DNA of 40,506 bases from a virus. A program made the position numbers and the translations under genes. Position 1 is the stretch's first letter, and every line of letters begins with the position of its first letter. Where the stretch lies: IMG/VR virus record IMGVR_UViG_3300031669_000084, positions 1 to 40,506 of that record. The stretch is one strand, 5' to 3'. The notes below the pieces were generated by a model. That model had not been told where the DNA came from, made no database searches, and saw only the letters and a list, made by a program, of their open reading frames with translations. Positions 21,464 through 29,261 of the stretch are shown piece after piece.

Positions 21464-21709
21464 ATGACTGAGACGGAGAAGATGGCGAAACAGATCAAGA
21501 CGCTCCTCTATCTCCTGGGTGATCCGGGTGGCCGCGAGCTACTGGACAGGATGGTGGCAGCCCAGCTTGGTGAAGTTCGCAAGGCCGTGTGGATGGGCGG
21601 GGTCAAGATAAACTGTGGCAGCCTGGTCGTGACAGATGAGGACGTCACGCGATGGGATCACCTCGAGGGCAAGGAAGTGACGATGTACCTAGTGGACGAA
21701 GCCGCTTGA
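21464..21709 (+). CDS. Small hypothetical protein, last gene of the early operon
   Basis: An 81-residue protein: a helical N-terminus (MTETEKMAKQIKTLLYLLGD) and a beta-rich C-terminus (VKINCGSLVVTDEDVTRWD, then KEVTMYLVDEAA). Start ATG is supplied by the fifth junction copy. The stop at 21707 lies inside the -35 element of the next promoter, so the early transcription unit ends here. No function recognised. Confidence 0.55.
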   Translation: MTETEKMAKQIKTLLYLLGDPGGRELLDRMVAAQLGEVRKAVWMGGVKINCGSLVVTDEDVTRWDHLEGKEVTMYLVDEAA

Positions 21710-21735
21710 CAGTCCACTAGATGTTGTGGTATACT
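21706..21735 (+). promoter_or_regulatory. Consensus sigma-70 promoter before terminase genes
   Basis: TTGACA at 21706-21711 and TATACT at 21730-21735 with an 18-base spacer; both boxes are the same as in the early promoter at 6986. The start would be near 21742. It drives the structured RNA below and, if the terminator is overridden, the late genes. Confidence 0.75.
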
Positions 21736-21741
21736 GTAGGC

Positions 21742-21831
21742 TGACAACCAAATAAGGCTGCGAGAGCAGCCGGAACGGTTACCGTAGGAAGGGCCGTCGA
21801 TCTTCCCGAAAGGGAGTCGGCGGCCTTTTTT
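21742..21831 (+). ncRNA. Short structured RNA with intrinsic terminator, upstream of terminase
   Basis: Between the promoter at 21706 and a T run at 21826-21831 lies a non-coding segment of about 90 bases with three successive hairpins. The first is GGCTGC/GCAGCC (21756-21761 with 21766-21771) closed by a GAGA tetraloop. The second is a small ACGG/CCGT stem (21775-21778 with 21782-21785). The third is the terminator stem closed by GAAA. It could be an anti-terminating leader like HK022 put, a small regulatory RNA, or a packaging-linked RNA; only the structure is seen. Confidence 0.55.
21792..21831 (+). terminator. Rho-independent terminator
   Basis: A GC-rich stem pairs 21792-21807 with 21812-21825, with one G-T pair and a small bulge, capped by a GAAA tetraloop and followed at once by six T (21826-21831). 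It separates early from late genes, so late transcription must read through it or start beyond it. Confidence 0.8.
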
Positions 21832-21854
21832 GTTGCCACCGGGAGCGTATAGAC

Positions 21855-22307
21855 ATGGCACGAGGGAAGAAGTATTCGGATGCACAGATCGAGGTCGCCC
21901 TGCAGGCGCTCATCGAGCATGACGGCAATGCAGAGGCGGCTTCCAAGCAGACGAAGATCCCCGCCCGCACGCTCAGGGATTGGCGCGGCAAAGAGTTCGC
22001 CGATGAGTTCGCCAGGCTTCGCCGGGAAAAAAGGAAGGGCTTCATCGAGAAGGTCTGGGAGGTTGCCGGGCAGGCGCTGGAGCAACTGACGAAGAAGCTC
22101 CCTGAGATGAAGGGCAAGGACATCGCCATCACCATCGGTATCCTGGCTGATAAGGGACTGGCTGCCGGGGGCGAGGCATCGAGGAGGATCGACGTCACGA
22201 GTGCAGACAAGCCGCTGGAGGGGAGAAGTGACGACGAGCGGATTGAGCGGCTGTTCTCGATCTTTGACCAGGCAAGAGCGCGCCGAGATTCTGAGCCTAG
22301 CGACTGA
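21855..22307 (+). CDS. terS: Terminase small subunit
   Basis: A 150-residue protein. The N-terminal helix-turn-helix (YSDAQIEVALQALIEHDGNA, then AASKQTKIPARTLRDWRGK) is typical of terminase small subunits, which bind the packaging site. A helical middle region (about 65-125) would form the ring. It overlaps the large subunit gene by 80 bases. First gene of the late operon, behind a structured RNA and terminator. Confidence 0.8.
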   Translation: MARGKKYSDAQIEVALQALIEHDGNAEAASKQTKIPARTLRDWRGKEFADEFARLRREKRKGFIEKVWEVAGQALEQLTKKLPEMKGKDIAITIGILADKGLAAGGEASRRIDVTSADKPLEGRSDDERIERLFSIFDQARARRDSEPSD

Positions 22308-23724
22308 CTCTGTACTTTTCAAACTGCAATACCAGTATGACCCCTTGGCCTTCGTCCATGACTGTGTGAGATTCGCCGCCGGCGAACAGTTGGCCGAGTA
22401 CCAAGAGGAGATCCTGGAGGAGCTGATCCCTCGCAAGAGGATTGCGGTGAGGGGCCCCCATGGCCTGGGCAAGACGGCGCTCGCGGCGTGGATCGTGCTC
22501 TGGGCGGTGCTCACAGCAGAGGATGTCAAAGTCCCGACCACGGCATCGGCGTGGCGCCAGGTCACCAAGTTTCTCTGGCCGGAGATCCACAAGTGGTCTT
22601 ATCGGCTGGACTGGAACCGGGTGGGCCGGGCGGCATTCAGCAGAGACGAACTGCTCACACTCTCGCTGAAACTCTCACCAATCCGCGAGGCCTTCGGGGT
22701 GGTCTCGGACAATGCAGCTCTGATCGAGGGGGCCCATGCCCAGCGGATCGTGTACGTGTTCGATGAGGCCAAAGAGATCCCGGATCCAACCTGGGACGCA
22801 GCAGAAGGGGCGTTCGCGGGCGCTGGGGAGGATACGGGAGCAGAGGCTTACGCCTTTGCTATCTCCACCCCAGGGGCACCCGTGGGACGCTTCTATGACA
22901 TCCATGCCCGGAAGCCAGGTTACGATGATTGGTGGCCCAGGCACGTCACGCTCGAGGAGGCGATCAAGGCACGGCGGATCAGCAGGGAATGGGCTGACCG
23001 CAGACGCACGCAGTGGGGGGAGAAGTCGGCGGTCTTTCTCAATCGCGTAGAAGGGGAGTTTGCCAGCTCTGAAGCGGATAGCATCATCTCCCTGAGCTGG
23101 GTGGAAGCGGCCAATGACCGCTGGCGGGAGTGGGTGGAGGCGGGGTCGCCTATGTGCCACAACGAGGATGGCACGTTGAAGCCCATGGACGTCGTGGGGG
23201 TGGACGTAGCCCGATCGGGTGAGGATCAGACCGTCCTGGCCCTGAGATACGGCCAGATCATCACTGAGATCAGGGCGTATAGCAAAGAGGACACGATGCA
23301 GACCACCGGGCGCGTGGTAGGGGTCCTTGAGGGGCATGGGGGCAAGGCCATCGTAGACGTGATCGGGATAGGCGCTGGGGTCTACGATCGTCTGAGAGAA
23401 CAACAGTACGACGCGGAGCCCTTTAATGCAGCCGCGGGCTCCAAGATCAGGGATCAAAGTGGAGAATGGGGTTTCGTGAATCAACGGGCGGAGGCCTGGT
23501 GGACGCTGAGGGAGCTCCTCAGTGACCCGGAGAGCCAGGTGGCATTGCCGCCCGATGATCAGTTGACGGGGGACCTGACCGCACCGACGTGGAAGGCCGT
23601 GAGCGGAGGCAAGATCAGGGTGGAGGCCAAAGAGGACATCAAGAAACGGATCGGCCGCAGCACTGACTACGGGGACGGTGTAGTGCAAGCGTTCTGGCCC
23701 GGCGCGCCCAAGGCGTACTACTAA
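22228..23724 (+). CDS. terL: Terminase large subunit
   Basis: A 498-residue packaging motor. ATPase domain: Walker A GPHGLGKT at 76-83, Walker B VYVFDE at 175-180, and a coupling motif near SISTP-like AISTPGAP at 211-218. Nuclease domain of RNase H fold: GVDVARSGEDQTV with Asp at 326, IVDVIGIGAGVYD near 380, and a final Asp in STDYGDGVVQAF near 485. It packages DNA into the prohead and cuts it. I chose GTG 22228 because GGAGGGGAGAA precedes it; a frame-open ATG at 22201 would add nine residues. The stop overlaps the portal start (TAATG). Confidence 0.93.
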   Translation: MTTSGLSGCSRSLTRQERAEILSLATDSVLFKLQYQYDPLAFVHDCVRFAAGEQLAEYQEEILEELIPRKRIAVRGPHGLGKTALAAWIVLWAVLTAEDVKVPTTASAWRQVTKFLWPEIHKWSYRLDWNRVGRAAFSRDELLTLSLKLSPIREAFGVVSDNAALIEGAHAQRIVYVFDEAKEIPDPTWDAAEGAFAGAGEDTGAEAYAFAISTPGAPVGRFYDIHARKPGYDDWWPRHVTLEEAIKARRISREWADRRRTQWGEKSAVFLNRVEGEFASSEADSIISLSWVEAANDRWREWVEAGSPMCHNEDGTLKPMDVVGVDVARSGEDQTVLALRYGQIITEIRAYSKEDTMQTTGRVVGVLEGHGGKAIVDVIGIGAGVYDRLREQQYDAEPFNAAAGSKIRDQSGEWGFVNQRAEAWWTLRELLSDPESQVALPPDDQLTGDLTAPTWKAVSGGKIRVEAKEDIKKRIGRSTDYGDGVVQAFWPGAPKAYY

Positions 23725-25817
23725 TGGGATTGAGAGACAGGCTGCAACTAGCGGCATGGGCACTGTTCAACAGCAAGGGCATCTCGGGCCTGGACATGCT
23801 GATGGGCGCCGATGCCAAGAGCTGGTTCCCCAAGACCGATTTCAACCGCCTCTCTGCCGAGGGCTACGAGTACAACGCGGTGGTCTATGCCTGTGTGAAT
23901 GAGCGGGCCACGTCCACCTCCGAGCCCAGGGTGGTAGTAGAGACCAAGGATCGCAAAGGCGAATGGCAGGAGAAACCGGATCACTCGATGGCGCGGCTGC
24001 TCGACAGGCCAAACGTGGAGATGAGCCAGTACGACTTCTTCTTCACCACTGTGATGTATCTGGACATCGCGGGGAACGCCTTCTGGGAGAAGGAGCGGAG
24101 CAAGGCGGGCAGAGTAGTGGGGCTCTGGCCCATGCGGCCCGATCGCGTGGGAATCGTCGCTCTGGAGAGCAAGCCTGGCGAGAGGATCAAGCGCCGGATC
24201 GAAAGCTATACCTGGCGGTATATGGCTGATCTGATCACCCTGCCGGCCCGAAATGTGATCCAGTTCAAGCATCAGCACCCCCGGGATGATCTCTTCGGGT
24301 GGCCTCCGCTGGGATCCGCCGCGCGCCAGGGAGACACGGACAACCGCGCCACGAACTACGTGGCCAGCTTCTTCGACAACGCCGCGGTGCCGAAAGGGCT
24401 GCTCTCGGTCAAGGGGCGCATCGATGACGCCGAAGAGAAGCGACTGAAGAAGCGCATTCATGCTCAGTTCACAGGTCAGGGCGGATGGCACGATACGCTG
24501 ATCCTGGGAGAGGGCTCCACGTGGACCGAGCTGGCCGAGACCTTCAAGGACATGGACTTCCCCAATCTCCGCAAGATGACGGAGAGCCGGATCTGCATGG
24601 TCTTCCAGGTGCCGCCAATCCTCATCGGTGCGTTCGTGGGTTTGGAGCACGCTACATACAGCAACTATGGCGAGGCCAGGGAGAGCTTCTGGAAGGAGAC
24701 GCTGATGCCCTTCTACCGGAAGCTCCAAGACACGCTCAATCGGGGCCTGGCGCCGGAGTTTGGGCCGGACGTGCGGATGAGGTTCGACTTCTCGACGGTG
24801 ATGGCCCTCCAGGAGGACAAGAATCAGATCTGGACTCGGGCCAGGGAGGCGGCCACTGCCGGCTTCATCACTGTCAACGACTTCCGGGAGCAGGTGGGCT
24901 TGCCCAGGGTGCAGGATGGAGACGTCTTCCTGCGGCCAATGATGATCTCGGAGATCCCCGCGCTGGAGGAGGGGCAGCAGAAGGCGCTCCAGATCAGCTC
25001 GCCAGAGACGAAGATGGCCAGCAAGCTCGACGAGGAGAAGCTGGAGGTCTACTACAAGGCCTTCGACATGGTGGCCCGGGCCTGGGAGGCACAGTTCCGC
25101 CGCAAGGCACAGCAGCTATTCGCGGAGGAGCTGGCGCAGATCCTGGCCATTCTCCGCAAGGAGGGCAAGGCCTCGATCGAAGGGCTGGCGTTTGCGGGGT
25201 TCCTGGATGCGGTGATCGCCTTCCTCATTGGTCGAAACGGCCAGCAGGGGGCTTGGGCGCAGGGCTTCTTCCCACTGTTCGAGGGGCTGATGGAGAGCCA
25301 GGCGGAGAACGTGGCCGGCGCGCTGGGCATCGCCTGGGACATCGCCTCTCCGGAGGCGCAGGAGTTCATCCGGGGATACACGATCAAGTTCGCCGACACG
25401 GTGGTGCCCACTACCGAGCGCGCGGTGAGGGAGCTGGTGGGGCAGGCGCAGGAGGAGGGGTGGTCGGTGCCCCGGCTGCGCGAGGAGATCACTGAGCGGT
25501 TCACTGAGTTCGATGAACAGCGGGCGAACGCCATCGCCAGATCGGAGACCATCAGGAGCTCCAACGCCGGGACGCATGAGGCCTGGAGATCGGCGGGGAT
25601 AGAGAGGACGCAGTGGTATGCGAGTATCGATGGCCGGCAGTGTCCCTTCTGCGAGGACCTATACATCAAATACGGCCCGGGGACGCCGGGCATCTCGATC
25701 ACAGAGAACTATGTCAATCTGGGGGATACGCTGACGGTGGATGCGGGCGATGGGAAGAGCAAGAGCATGACGGTCACTTATACGGACGTCGCCTATCCCC
25801 CCCTGCACGCGCTTTGA
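23724..25817 (+). CDS. Portal protein fused to MuF-like head morphogenesis domain
   Basis: A 697-residue fusion. Residues 1-410 are an HK97-type portal (NAVVYACVNERATSTSEPRV; DRVGIVALE; NVIQFKHQHPRDDLFGWPPL; the conserved YSNYGEARESFW at about 312-323). Residues 430-530 are helical, and 560-697 a MuF-type domain (RSETIRSSNAGTHEAW; DGRQCPFCEDL; AYPPLHAL). The portal forms the DNA gate; MuF proteins sit at it or enter the cell. The frame ends in TGA where the family has Cys (PPLHxxCRC); nine further residues of perfect MuF character follow in frame. See the separate entry at 25815. The fusion itself is known in other phages. Confidence 0.88.
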   Translation: MGLRDRLQLAAWALFNSKGISGLDMLMGADAKSWFPKTDFNRLSAEGYEYNAVVYACVNERATSTSEPRVVVETKDRKGEWQEKPDHSMARLLDRPNVEMSQYDFFFTTVMYLDIAGNAFWEKERSKAGRVVGLWPMRPDRVGIVALESKPGERIKRRIESYTWRYMADLITLPARNVIQFKHQHPRDDLFGWPPLGSAARQGDTDNRATNYVASFFDNAAVPKGLLSVKGRIDDAEEKRLKKRIHAQFTGQGGWHDTLILGEGSTWTELAETFKDMDFPNLRKMTESRICMVFQVPPILIGAFVGLEHATYSNYGEARESFWKETLMPFYRKLQDTLNRGLAPEFGPDVRMRFDFSTVMALQEDKNQIWTRAREAATAGFITVNDFREQVGLPRVQDGDVFLRPMMISEIPALEEGQQKALQISSPETKMASKLDEEKLEVYYKAFDMVARAWEAQFRRKAQQLFAEELAQILAILRKEGKASIEGLAFAGFLDAVIAFLIGRNGQQGAWAQGFFPLFEGLMESQAENVAGALGIAWDIASPEAQEFIRGYTIKFADTVVPTTERAVRELVGQAQEEGWSVPRLREEITERFTEFDEQRANAIARSETIRSSNAGTHEAWRSAGIERTQWYASIDGRQCPFCEDLYIKYGPGTPGISITENYVNLGDTLTVDAGDGKSKSMTVTYTDVAYPPLHAL
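24660..24719 (+). repeat. Portal segment duplicated at 21182-21241
   Basis: These 60 bases match the segment inside the small protein gene at 21182-21241 in 55 positions, and all five mismatches are synonymous. The encoded 20 residues are identical and belong to the best conserved part of HK97-type portals. Confidence 0.9.
25412..25426. repeat. Dispersed palindrome, site E (reverse orientation)
   Basis: On the - strand it reads ACCGCGCGCTCGGTA, identical to site B at 6345. It lies within portal code (TTERAV), in the opposite orientation from sites B, C and D, which argues for a double-strand DNA signal rather than an RNA hairpin. Confidence 0.7.
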
Positions 25818-25847
25818 CGGTGCACGATCCTGGCCGTGAGCCAGTAG
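25815..25847 (+). other. In-frame continuation of the MuF domain beyond a TGA
   Basis: After TGA at 25815-25817 the same frame reads RCTILAVSQ and ends in TAG at 25845-25847, nine bases before the next ATG. The expected MuF ending is PPLHxxCRCTxL, so the TGA stands exactly where the first Cys should be; one base change from TGC or TGT would create it. The downstream TAG also lies inside the next gene's ribosome binding site, the usual spacing in this operon, which suggests it was the ancestral stop. Confidence 0.75.
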
Positions 25848-25856
25848 GAGGCGAAC

Positions 25857-26249
25857 ATGCAACAGTCTGGACAGGACTACAAGCAAAACCGCGACTTCCA
25901 TCTGAACGGGATGCACCGCAAGACCTTCGTAGAGACGGCAATCATCGACTACGACGCCGATGCTCGAAACTCAAGCGCCGTGGACCTGCGTGGTTACGGC
26001 CTCCTCGGCCTGATCGTGCCCGTGATAGACAATGCGGCGATCACATTCTACGTGTCGGACACCGAGGCCGGGACTTACGTGCAGGTGCAAAACGCGACGC
26101 CCGCAGCGGTGACGATCGCGGCCAGCGTGGGAACCATCGCCATCGACAGCACGGTGCTGGCAGCGCTGTCGGGCTACCGTTGGGTGAAGGTCCAGACGGG
26201 GGCTGACCAGACGGCGGATCGCACCTTCCTGTGGATCCTGAAGGGGTAG
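25857..26249 (+). CDS. Small beta-rich virion protein, possibly decoration or connector
   Basis: A 130-residue protein: a polar start (MQQSGQDYKQNRDFHLNG), then strands VDLRGYGLLGLIVP, AITFYVSDTEAGTYVQVQN, VTIAASVGTIAIDS and LSGYRWVKVQTG. The pattern suggests a beta-sandwich such as capsid accessory proteins carry. It lies between portal and protease behind TAGGAGG. No family motif is visible, so the role is inferred from location. Confidence 0.5.
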   Translation: MQQSGQDYKQNRDFHLNGMHRKTFVETAIIDYDADARNSSAVDLRGYGLLGLIVPVIDNAAITFYVSDTEAGTYVQVQNATPAAVTIAASVGTIAIDSTVLAALSGYRWVKVQTGADQTADRTFLWILKG

Positions 26250-26258
26250 GGGGTTGAT

Positions 26259-27233
26259 ATGGAGATCGAGCGGAAGAGCTTCCCGTTTGAGCTGGAGGAG
26301 AAGGGCCTGGATCCGGAGGCCAGGACGATCAAGGGGTACGCTGCGATCACGGGCAACGTAGATGATTGGGGCGACATCATCGATCGGGGCGCGTTCAAAA
26401 AGACGCTCCAGGAGCAAGGGTCCCGGGTGAAGGTGTACTACATTCACGACTTCTGGGAGCCGATTGGCAAGCCGCTGGAGATGAAGGAGGTGCCCAGGAA
26501 GCAGCTCCCTACGCGGATCCAGGAGGCCTTCCCCGACGCCACGGGCGGGCTATTCGTGCACTTCTACATCAGCGAGACGAGCAGGGGCAACGATGCGCTG
26601 ACGCTGGCCAGGGATGGTGTGCTCGACGAGATGAGCATCGGGTTCCGCTCTATCAAGGACGACGAGGAGGAGCGTGATGATGGAAGCCTGGTGCGCCACC
26701 TCAAGGAGATCTCGCTGCTGGACGTCTCCCTCGTACCGCTGGCGGCCAATGCGGGGGCGCTGGTGACGGACGTAAAGCTGGCGGAGATAGCCCAGGAGCT
26801 CCAGAAGCGGATGGGGTCCATGGGCAGAGATGTGGCCCTGGAGAAGCTGGCCGGCCTCCTCGCGGCCGAAGAGAAGGTCGAGGAGACGGAGGATTACATC
26901 GAGATCCCGGTGCAGGATGCGGGCGATTTCGTGGATGACAGCTTCCGCACCATCACTCTGAGCGAGGATGAAGGGATCCAGGAGGTGATCGGCAAACTGA
27001 AGAGCGACCCCGACGGGCCCACCCACGTCCAGAAGTACCGCTTCGACAAGGAGAAGGGCTGGACGATGGCGAAGGCCAAGGCCTGGGTGGAAGAGCACGA
27101 GGAAGACGACAAGGCGCTGGCCGCGGAAGTACCGCCGGCTGAGGACACCGGCGACGCGGTGAAGGCGCTGGCGAGGGCCAAGCTGCAGGAGGCCCTCATG
27201 CGAGGAGAGGAGTTGGAAGCGCGAATGCGCTAG
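26259..27233 (+). CDS. Prohead protease (HK97 family, S78)
   Basis: A 324-residue protein whose first 190 residues are a herpes/HK97-type prohead serine protease: GYAAITGNVDDWGDIIDRGAF, catalytic His in YYIHDF near 64-69, Ser in LDEMSIGFRS near 125-131, and DVSLVPLAANAGAL near 150-163. It cuts scaffold and the major capsid protein during head maturation. The C-terminal 130 residues are an extra region, helical and acidic, with a YRFDKEKGWTMAKAKAWVEE segment; this may be the fused scaffold, as no separate scaffold gene is found. Confidence 0.9.
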   Translation: MEIERKSFPFELEEKGLDPEARTIKGYAAITGNVDDWGDIIDRGAFKKTLQEQGSRVKVYYIHDFWEPIGKPLEMKEVPRKQLPTRIQEAFPDATGGLFVHFYISETSRGNDALTLARDGVLDEMSIGFRSIKDDEEERDDGSLVRHLKEISLLDVSLVPLAANAGALVTDVKLAEIAQELQKRMGSMGRDVALEKLAGLLAAEEKVEETEDYIEIPVQDAGDFVDDSFRTITLSEDEGIQEVIGKLKSDPDGPTHVQKYRFDKEKGWTMAKAKAWVEEHEEDDKALAAEVPPAEDTGDAVKALARAKLQEALMRGEELEARMR

Positions 27234-27367
27234 GCAAGCAATCAGGTCACGACGCTACGGGTAGCCGGAGCCGGTCTTGGGATCACTCCACTACGGCGAG
27301 GCGGAAGGCCAGGGTCTTCCGACGAGCATGGCAAGGGACCGCCAGACCATGGTGGAGGTGAACGAAA
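27234..27367 (+). other. Non-coding gap between protease and major capsid genes
   Basis: About 130 bases without a convincing frame. It holds a six-base-pair stem CGGAAG/CTTCCG (27302-27307 with 27316-27321, loop of eight) and the GTGGAGG ribosome binding site of the capsid gene. No promoter is clear. Confidence 0.4.
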
Positions 27368-28741
27368 GTGGGAAACGAAATCGATCCTAGAGTGCAGAAG
27401 ATCCTGGAAGAGGCTCATGCCGTCAATCAGAAGGGCATTGAGCTCTATACGGCTATCGTGGCAGGGGACCGCGGCATCGAGGACATGCCACAGGCCGACG
27501 CCTGGCTCGACGAAGCGAAGAAGAAGGCGGACGGCGCGCACAGGTTTGAGGGCGGGCTGGAGCTGAACGCCTATCTGAACGACGGCGAAGGCTCCCTCAC
27601 GGCGGGGACCGTGGAGGTCTTGACACCCGGCAAGATCAAGGGTGGCAATGGACACGGAGCCGGCGATGGAGATCGTTACTGGCGCGACAGTGGGCATTTC
27701 GGGATGGCCGTGCTGGCCGCTGGGGACCTGGACCTGGAGCGCAAGCTGCGGAGCCAGGGCCTGGTGAACGAGGAGGACATCGCTCACCTGTACGAGCGGC
27801 AGAAGGAGACCAAGACCCTCATGCAGGAGGGGTTGGGGGCCTCCGGTGGCTTCCTGGTGGAAGTGCCGTATCTGGCCGAGCTGTTCATGAAGGCGTGGGA
27901 GGGCTCGATTGTGCGCCGTCGCGCTCGGGTGATCCCGATGGGGACGCGGCAGATTCAGATGCCAACCATCGACCAGACGATCACCCCGGCCAACCAGAAG
28001 TCGGCCTTCTTCGGCGGCGTCAACTACCAATGGATCGAGGAGGGCGAGAGCAAGCCCGAATTGGAGTTGAAGTTCAAGCTGGTCACCCTCACGGTGCACG
28101 AGCTGGCGGGCTACCTGCCGGTGACGAACAACCTGATCGAGGACTCGGCCATCAGTATCAACGGCATCTTGAACACGATGCTGCCTGCAAGTATGGCTGA
28201 CGCCGAAGATTGGTGGTTTATCAACGGCAATGGCGCGGGGGTTCCGCAGGGGATCATTTCGGCCCCCTGCACCATCCAGGTTGCCAGGGCCGGGGCGACG
28301 GCCATTGCCTGGGCGGACATCAAGGCCATGGTCCACGCCTTCCAGCCCGGCGCTAACGGTGTCTGGATAGCGCACATCTGCTGCAAGGAAGAGATCATGG
28401 AGTTGCAGGACGCGGCCGGAAACGCGCTGTGGCTTGCCAACATCGTGAGCGGTATGCCTGAGCGGCTGATGGGCTACCCGATCATCTGGACTGAGAAGAC
28501 CCCGAACCTGGGGACCAAGGGAGACATCGGCTTATACGATCTCTCCTACTACCTGCTCGGCGATCGCCGGGGGCCGACGTTGGAGATGAGCAAGGAGTAC
28601 CTGTTCAGATACAACCAGACCGCCTTCCGGATCTCCGAAAGGGTGGATGGGCAGCCGTGGCTTTCGGCTGACGTGGACCTGCGGCCGACAGGTGCGGTGA
28701 GCATTTCGCCGTTCGTCACGCTCAATACCTACGGTGCGTAG
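27368..28741 (+). CDS. Major capsid protein, HK97 fold
   Basis: A 457-residue protein. The first 130 residues are a charged helical arm resembling the HK97 delta domain that the protease removes. The rest has the HK97-fold marks: GASGGFLVEVPYLAEL near 157-172, IPMGTRQIQMPTIDQ near 191-205, IEEGESKPELELKFKLVTLTVHEL near 222-245 (E-loop and spine start), INGNGAGVPQGII near 287-299, MGYPIIWTEKTPNLG near 367-381 and LSADVDLRPTGAV near the end. It builds the icosahedral shell. GTG start behind GTGGAGG; no in-frame ATG closer. Confidence 0.92.
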   Translation: MGNEIDPRVQKILEEAHAVNQKGIELYTAIVAGDRGIEDMPQADAWLDEAKKKADGAHRFEGGLELNAYLNDGEGSLTAGTVEVLTPGKIKGGNGHGAGDGDRYWRDSGHFGMAVLAAGDLDLERKLRSQGLVNEEDIAHLYERQKETKTLMQEGLGASGGFLVEVPYLAELFMKAWEGSIVRRRARVIPMGTRQIQMPTIDQTITPANQKSAFFGGVNYQWIEEGESKPELELKFKLVTLTVHELAGYLPVTNNLIEDSAISINGILNTMLPASMADAEDWWFINGNGAGVPQGIISAPCTIQVARAGATAIAWADIKAMVHAFQPGANGVWIAHICCKEEIMELQDAAGNALWLANIVSGMPERLMGYPIIWTEKTPNLGTKGDIGLYDLSYYLLGDRRGPTLEMSKEYLFRYNQTAFRISERVDGQPWLSADVDLRPTGAVSISPFVTLNTYGA

Positions 28742-28748
28742 ACAATCG

Positions 28749-28772
28749 GGGGAGGGGTGAAAGCCCCTCCCC
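28749..28772 (+). other. GAAA-capped hairpin after the major capsid gene
   Basis: A nine-base-pair perfect stem GGGGAGGGG/CCCCTCCCC, extended by one T-G pair and closed by a GAAA tetraloop. There is no T run, so it is more likely a 3' stabiliser of the capsid mRNA or an attenuator than a full terminator. The next gene's ribosome binding site begins right after it. Confidence 0.55.
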
Positions 28773-28786
28773 AGCAGGAGGCCAAT

Positions 28787-29248
28787 ATGGAGAGAGCACT
28801 GTACGAACTGGACAGGTTCGACAATGACGTGACGGCGAGCTATTTCGAGCCTCAGCTCGTAGCCGCAGGCGCGGAGCCGACTGGAGCATGGCTGAGTATG
28901 CTACCCTATGACAGGGCGATGTTCATGCTCATGGCCGGCGACTGGACCAATATCGGGGACCAGTTGGACGCGCAGGTGTACCAGGCCACGACCAACGCTG
29001 GAGCTGGCGCGAAGGTCATCGCCGGCAAGGCGATCACGACGTACACCAGCCTGGCGACGGACGAGGACAATCTCTGGTACATCCACATCGATGTGTCAGA
29101 GCTGGACGTGGACCTCTACTTTGCCTACATCCAGCTTCAGATCACCGTTTCGGCAAACGATTCGGTCTATATCGCCGCGCTGTGTGAGCGGGAGAGCCGC
29201 GTGTTCGAGCCCGTTCCTGTAATCAACGTGACTGAGATTATCGCATAG
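28787..29248 (+). CDS. Putative capsid decoration-type protein, copy 1
   Basis: A 153-residue protein; ATG 28787 follows CAGGAGGCCAAT, so I prefer it to an upstream in-frame ATG. Beta-rich pattern: YDRAMFMLMAGDWTNIGDQL, KVIAGKAITTYTSLATDED, LWYIHIDVSELDVDLYFAYI, LQITVSANDSVYIAALCER. It shares its plan with the protein directly downstream (VSxxExDVDxYF, ITVSADDxxYIA), so the pair arose by tandem duplication. Placement right after the capsid gene suits a decoration or capsid-surface protein; no direct evidence. Confidence 0.55.
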   Translation: MERALYELDRFDNDVTASYFEPQLVAAGAEPTGAWLSMLPYDRAMFMLMAGDWTNIGDQLDAQVYQATTNAGAGAKVIAGKAITTYTSLATDEDNLWYIHIDVSELDVDLYFAYIQLQITVSANDSVYIAALCERESRVFEPVPVINVTEIIA

Positions 29249-29261
29249 CCAGGAGGGCGAA

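Larger units (their letters stand above)
19764..21467 (+). repeat. Five copies of a 17-base gene-cassette junction
   Basis: The sequence GCAGGAGGATTGARTGA occurs at 19764-19780, 20172-20188, 20595-20611, 21010-21026 and 21451-21467. Each copy holds an AGGAGG ribosome binding site, a TGA stop and an RTG start. Every unit between them (407, 422, 414 and 440 bases apart) is one or two small genes, giving a row of cassettes flanked by direct repeats. Confidence 0.9.

Noticed and set aside
24485-25495. A 336-residue frame inside the portal gene
   Set aside because: Gly/Arg/Ala-rich shadow of the portal frame without a credible start.
25815-25817. Alternative genetic code with TGA as Cys or Trp
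   Set aside because: TGA ends many genes here, often in ATGA overlaps, so it is a normal stop in this genome.
28464-28540. Firm homology between paralogue 1 slot and major capsid protein
   Set aside because: Only about half of 12 residues match and the DNA is not clearly related; mentioned only as a weak hint.
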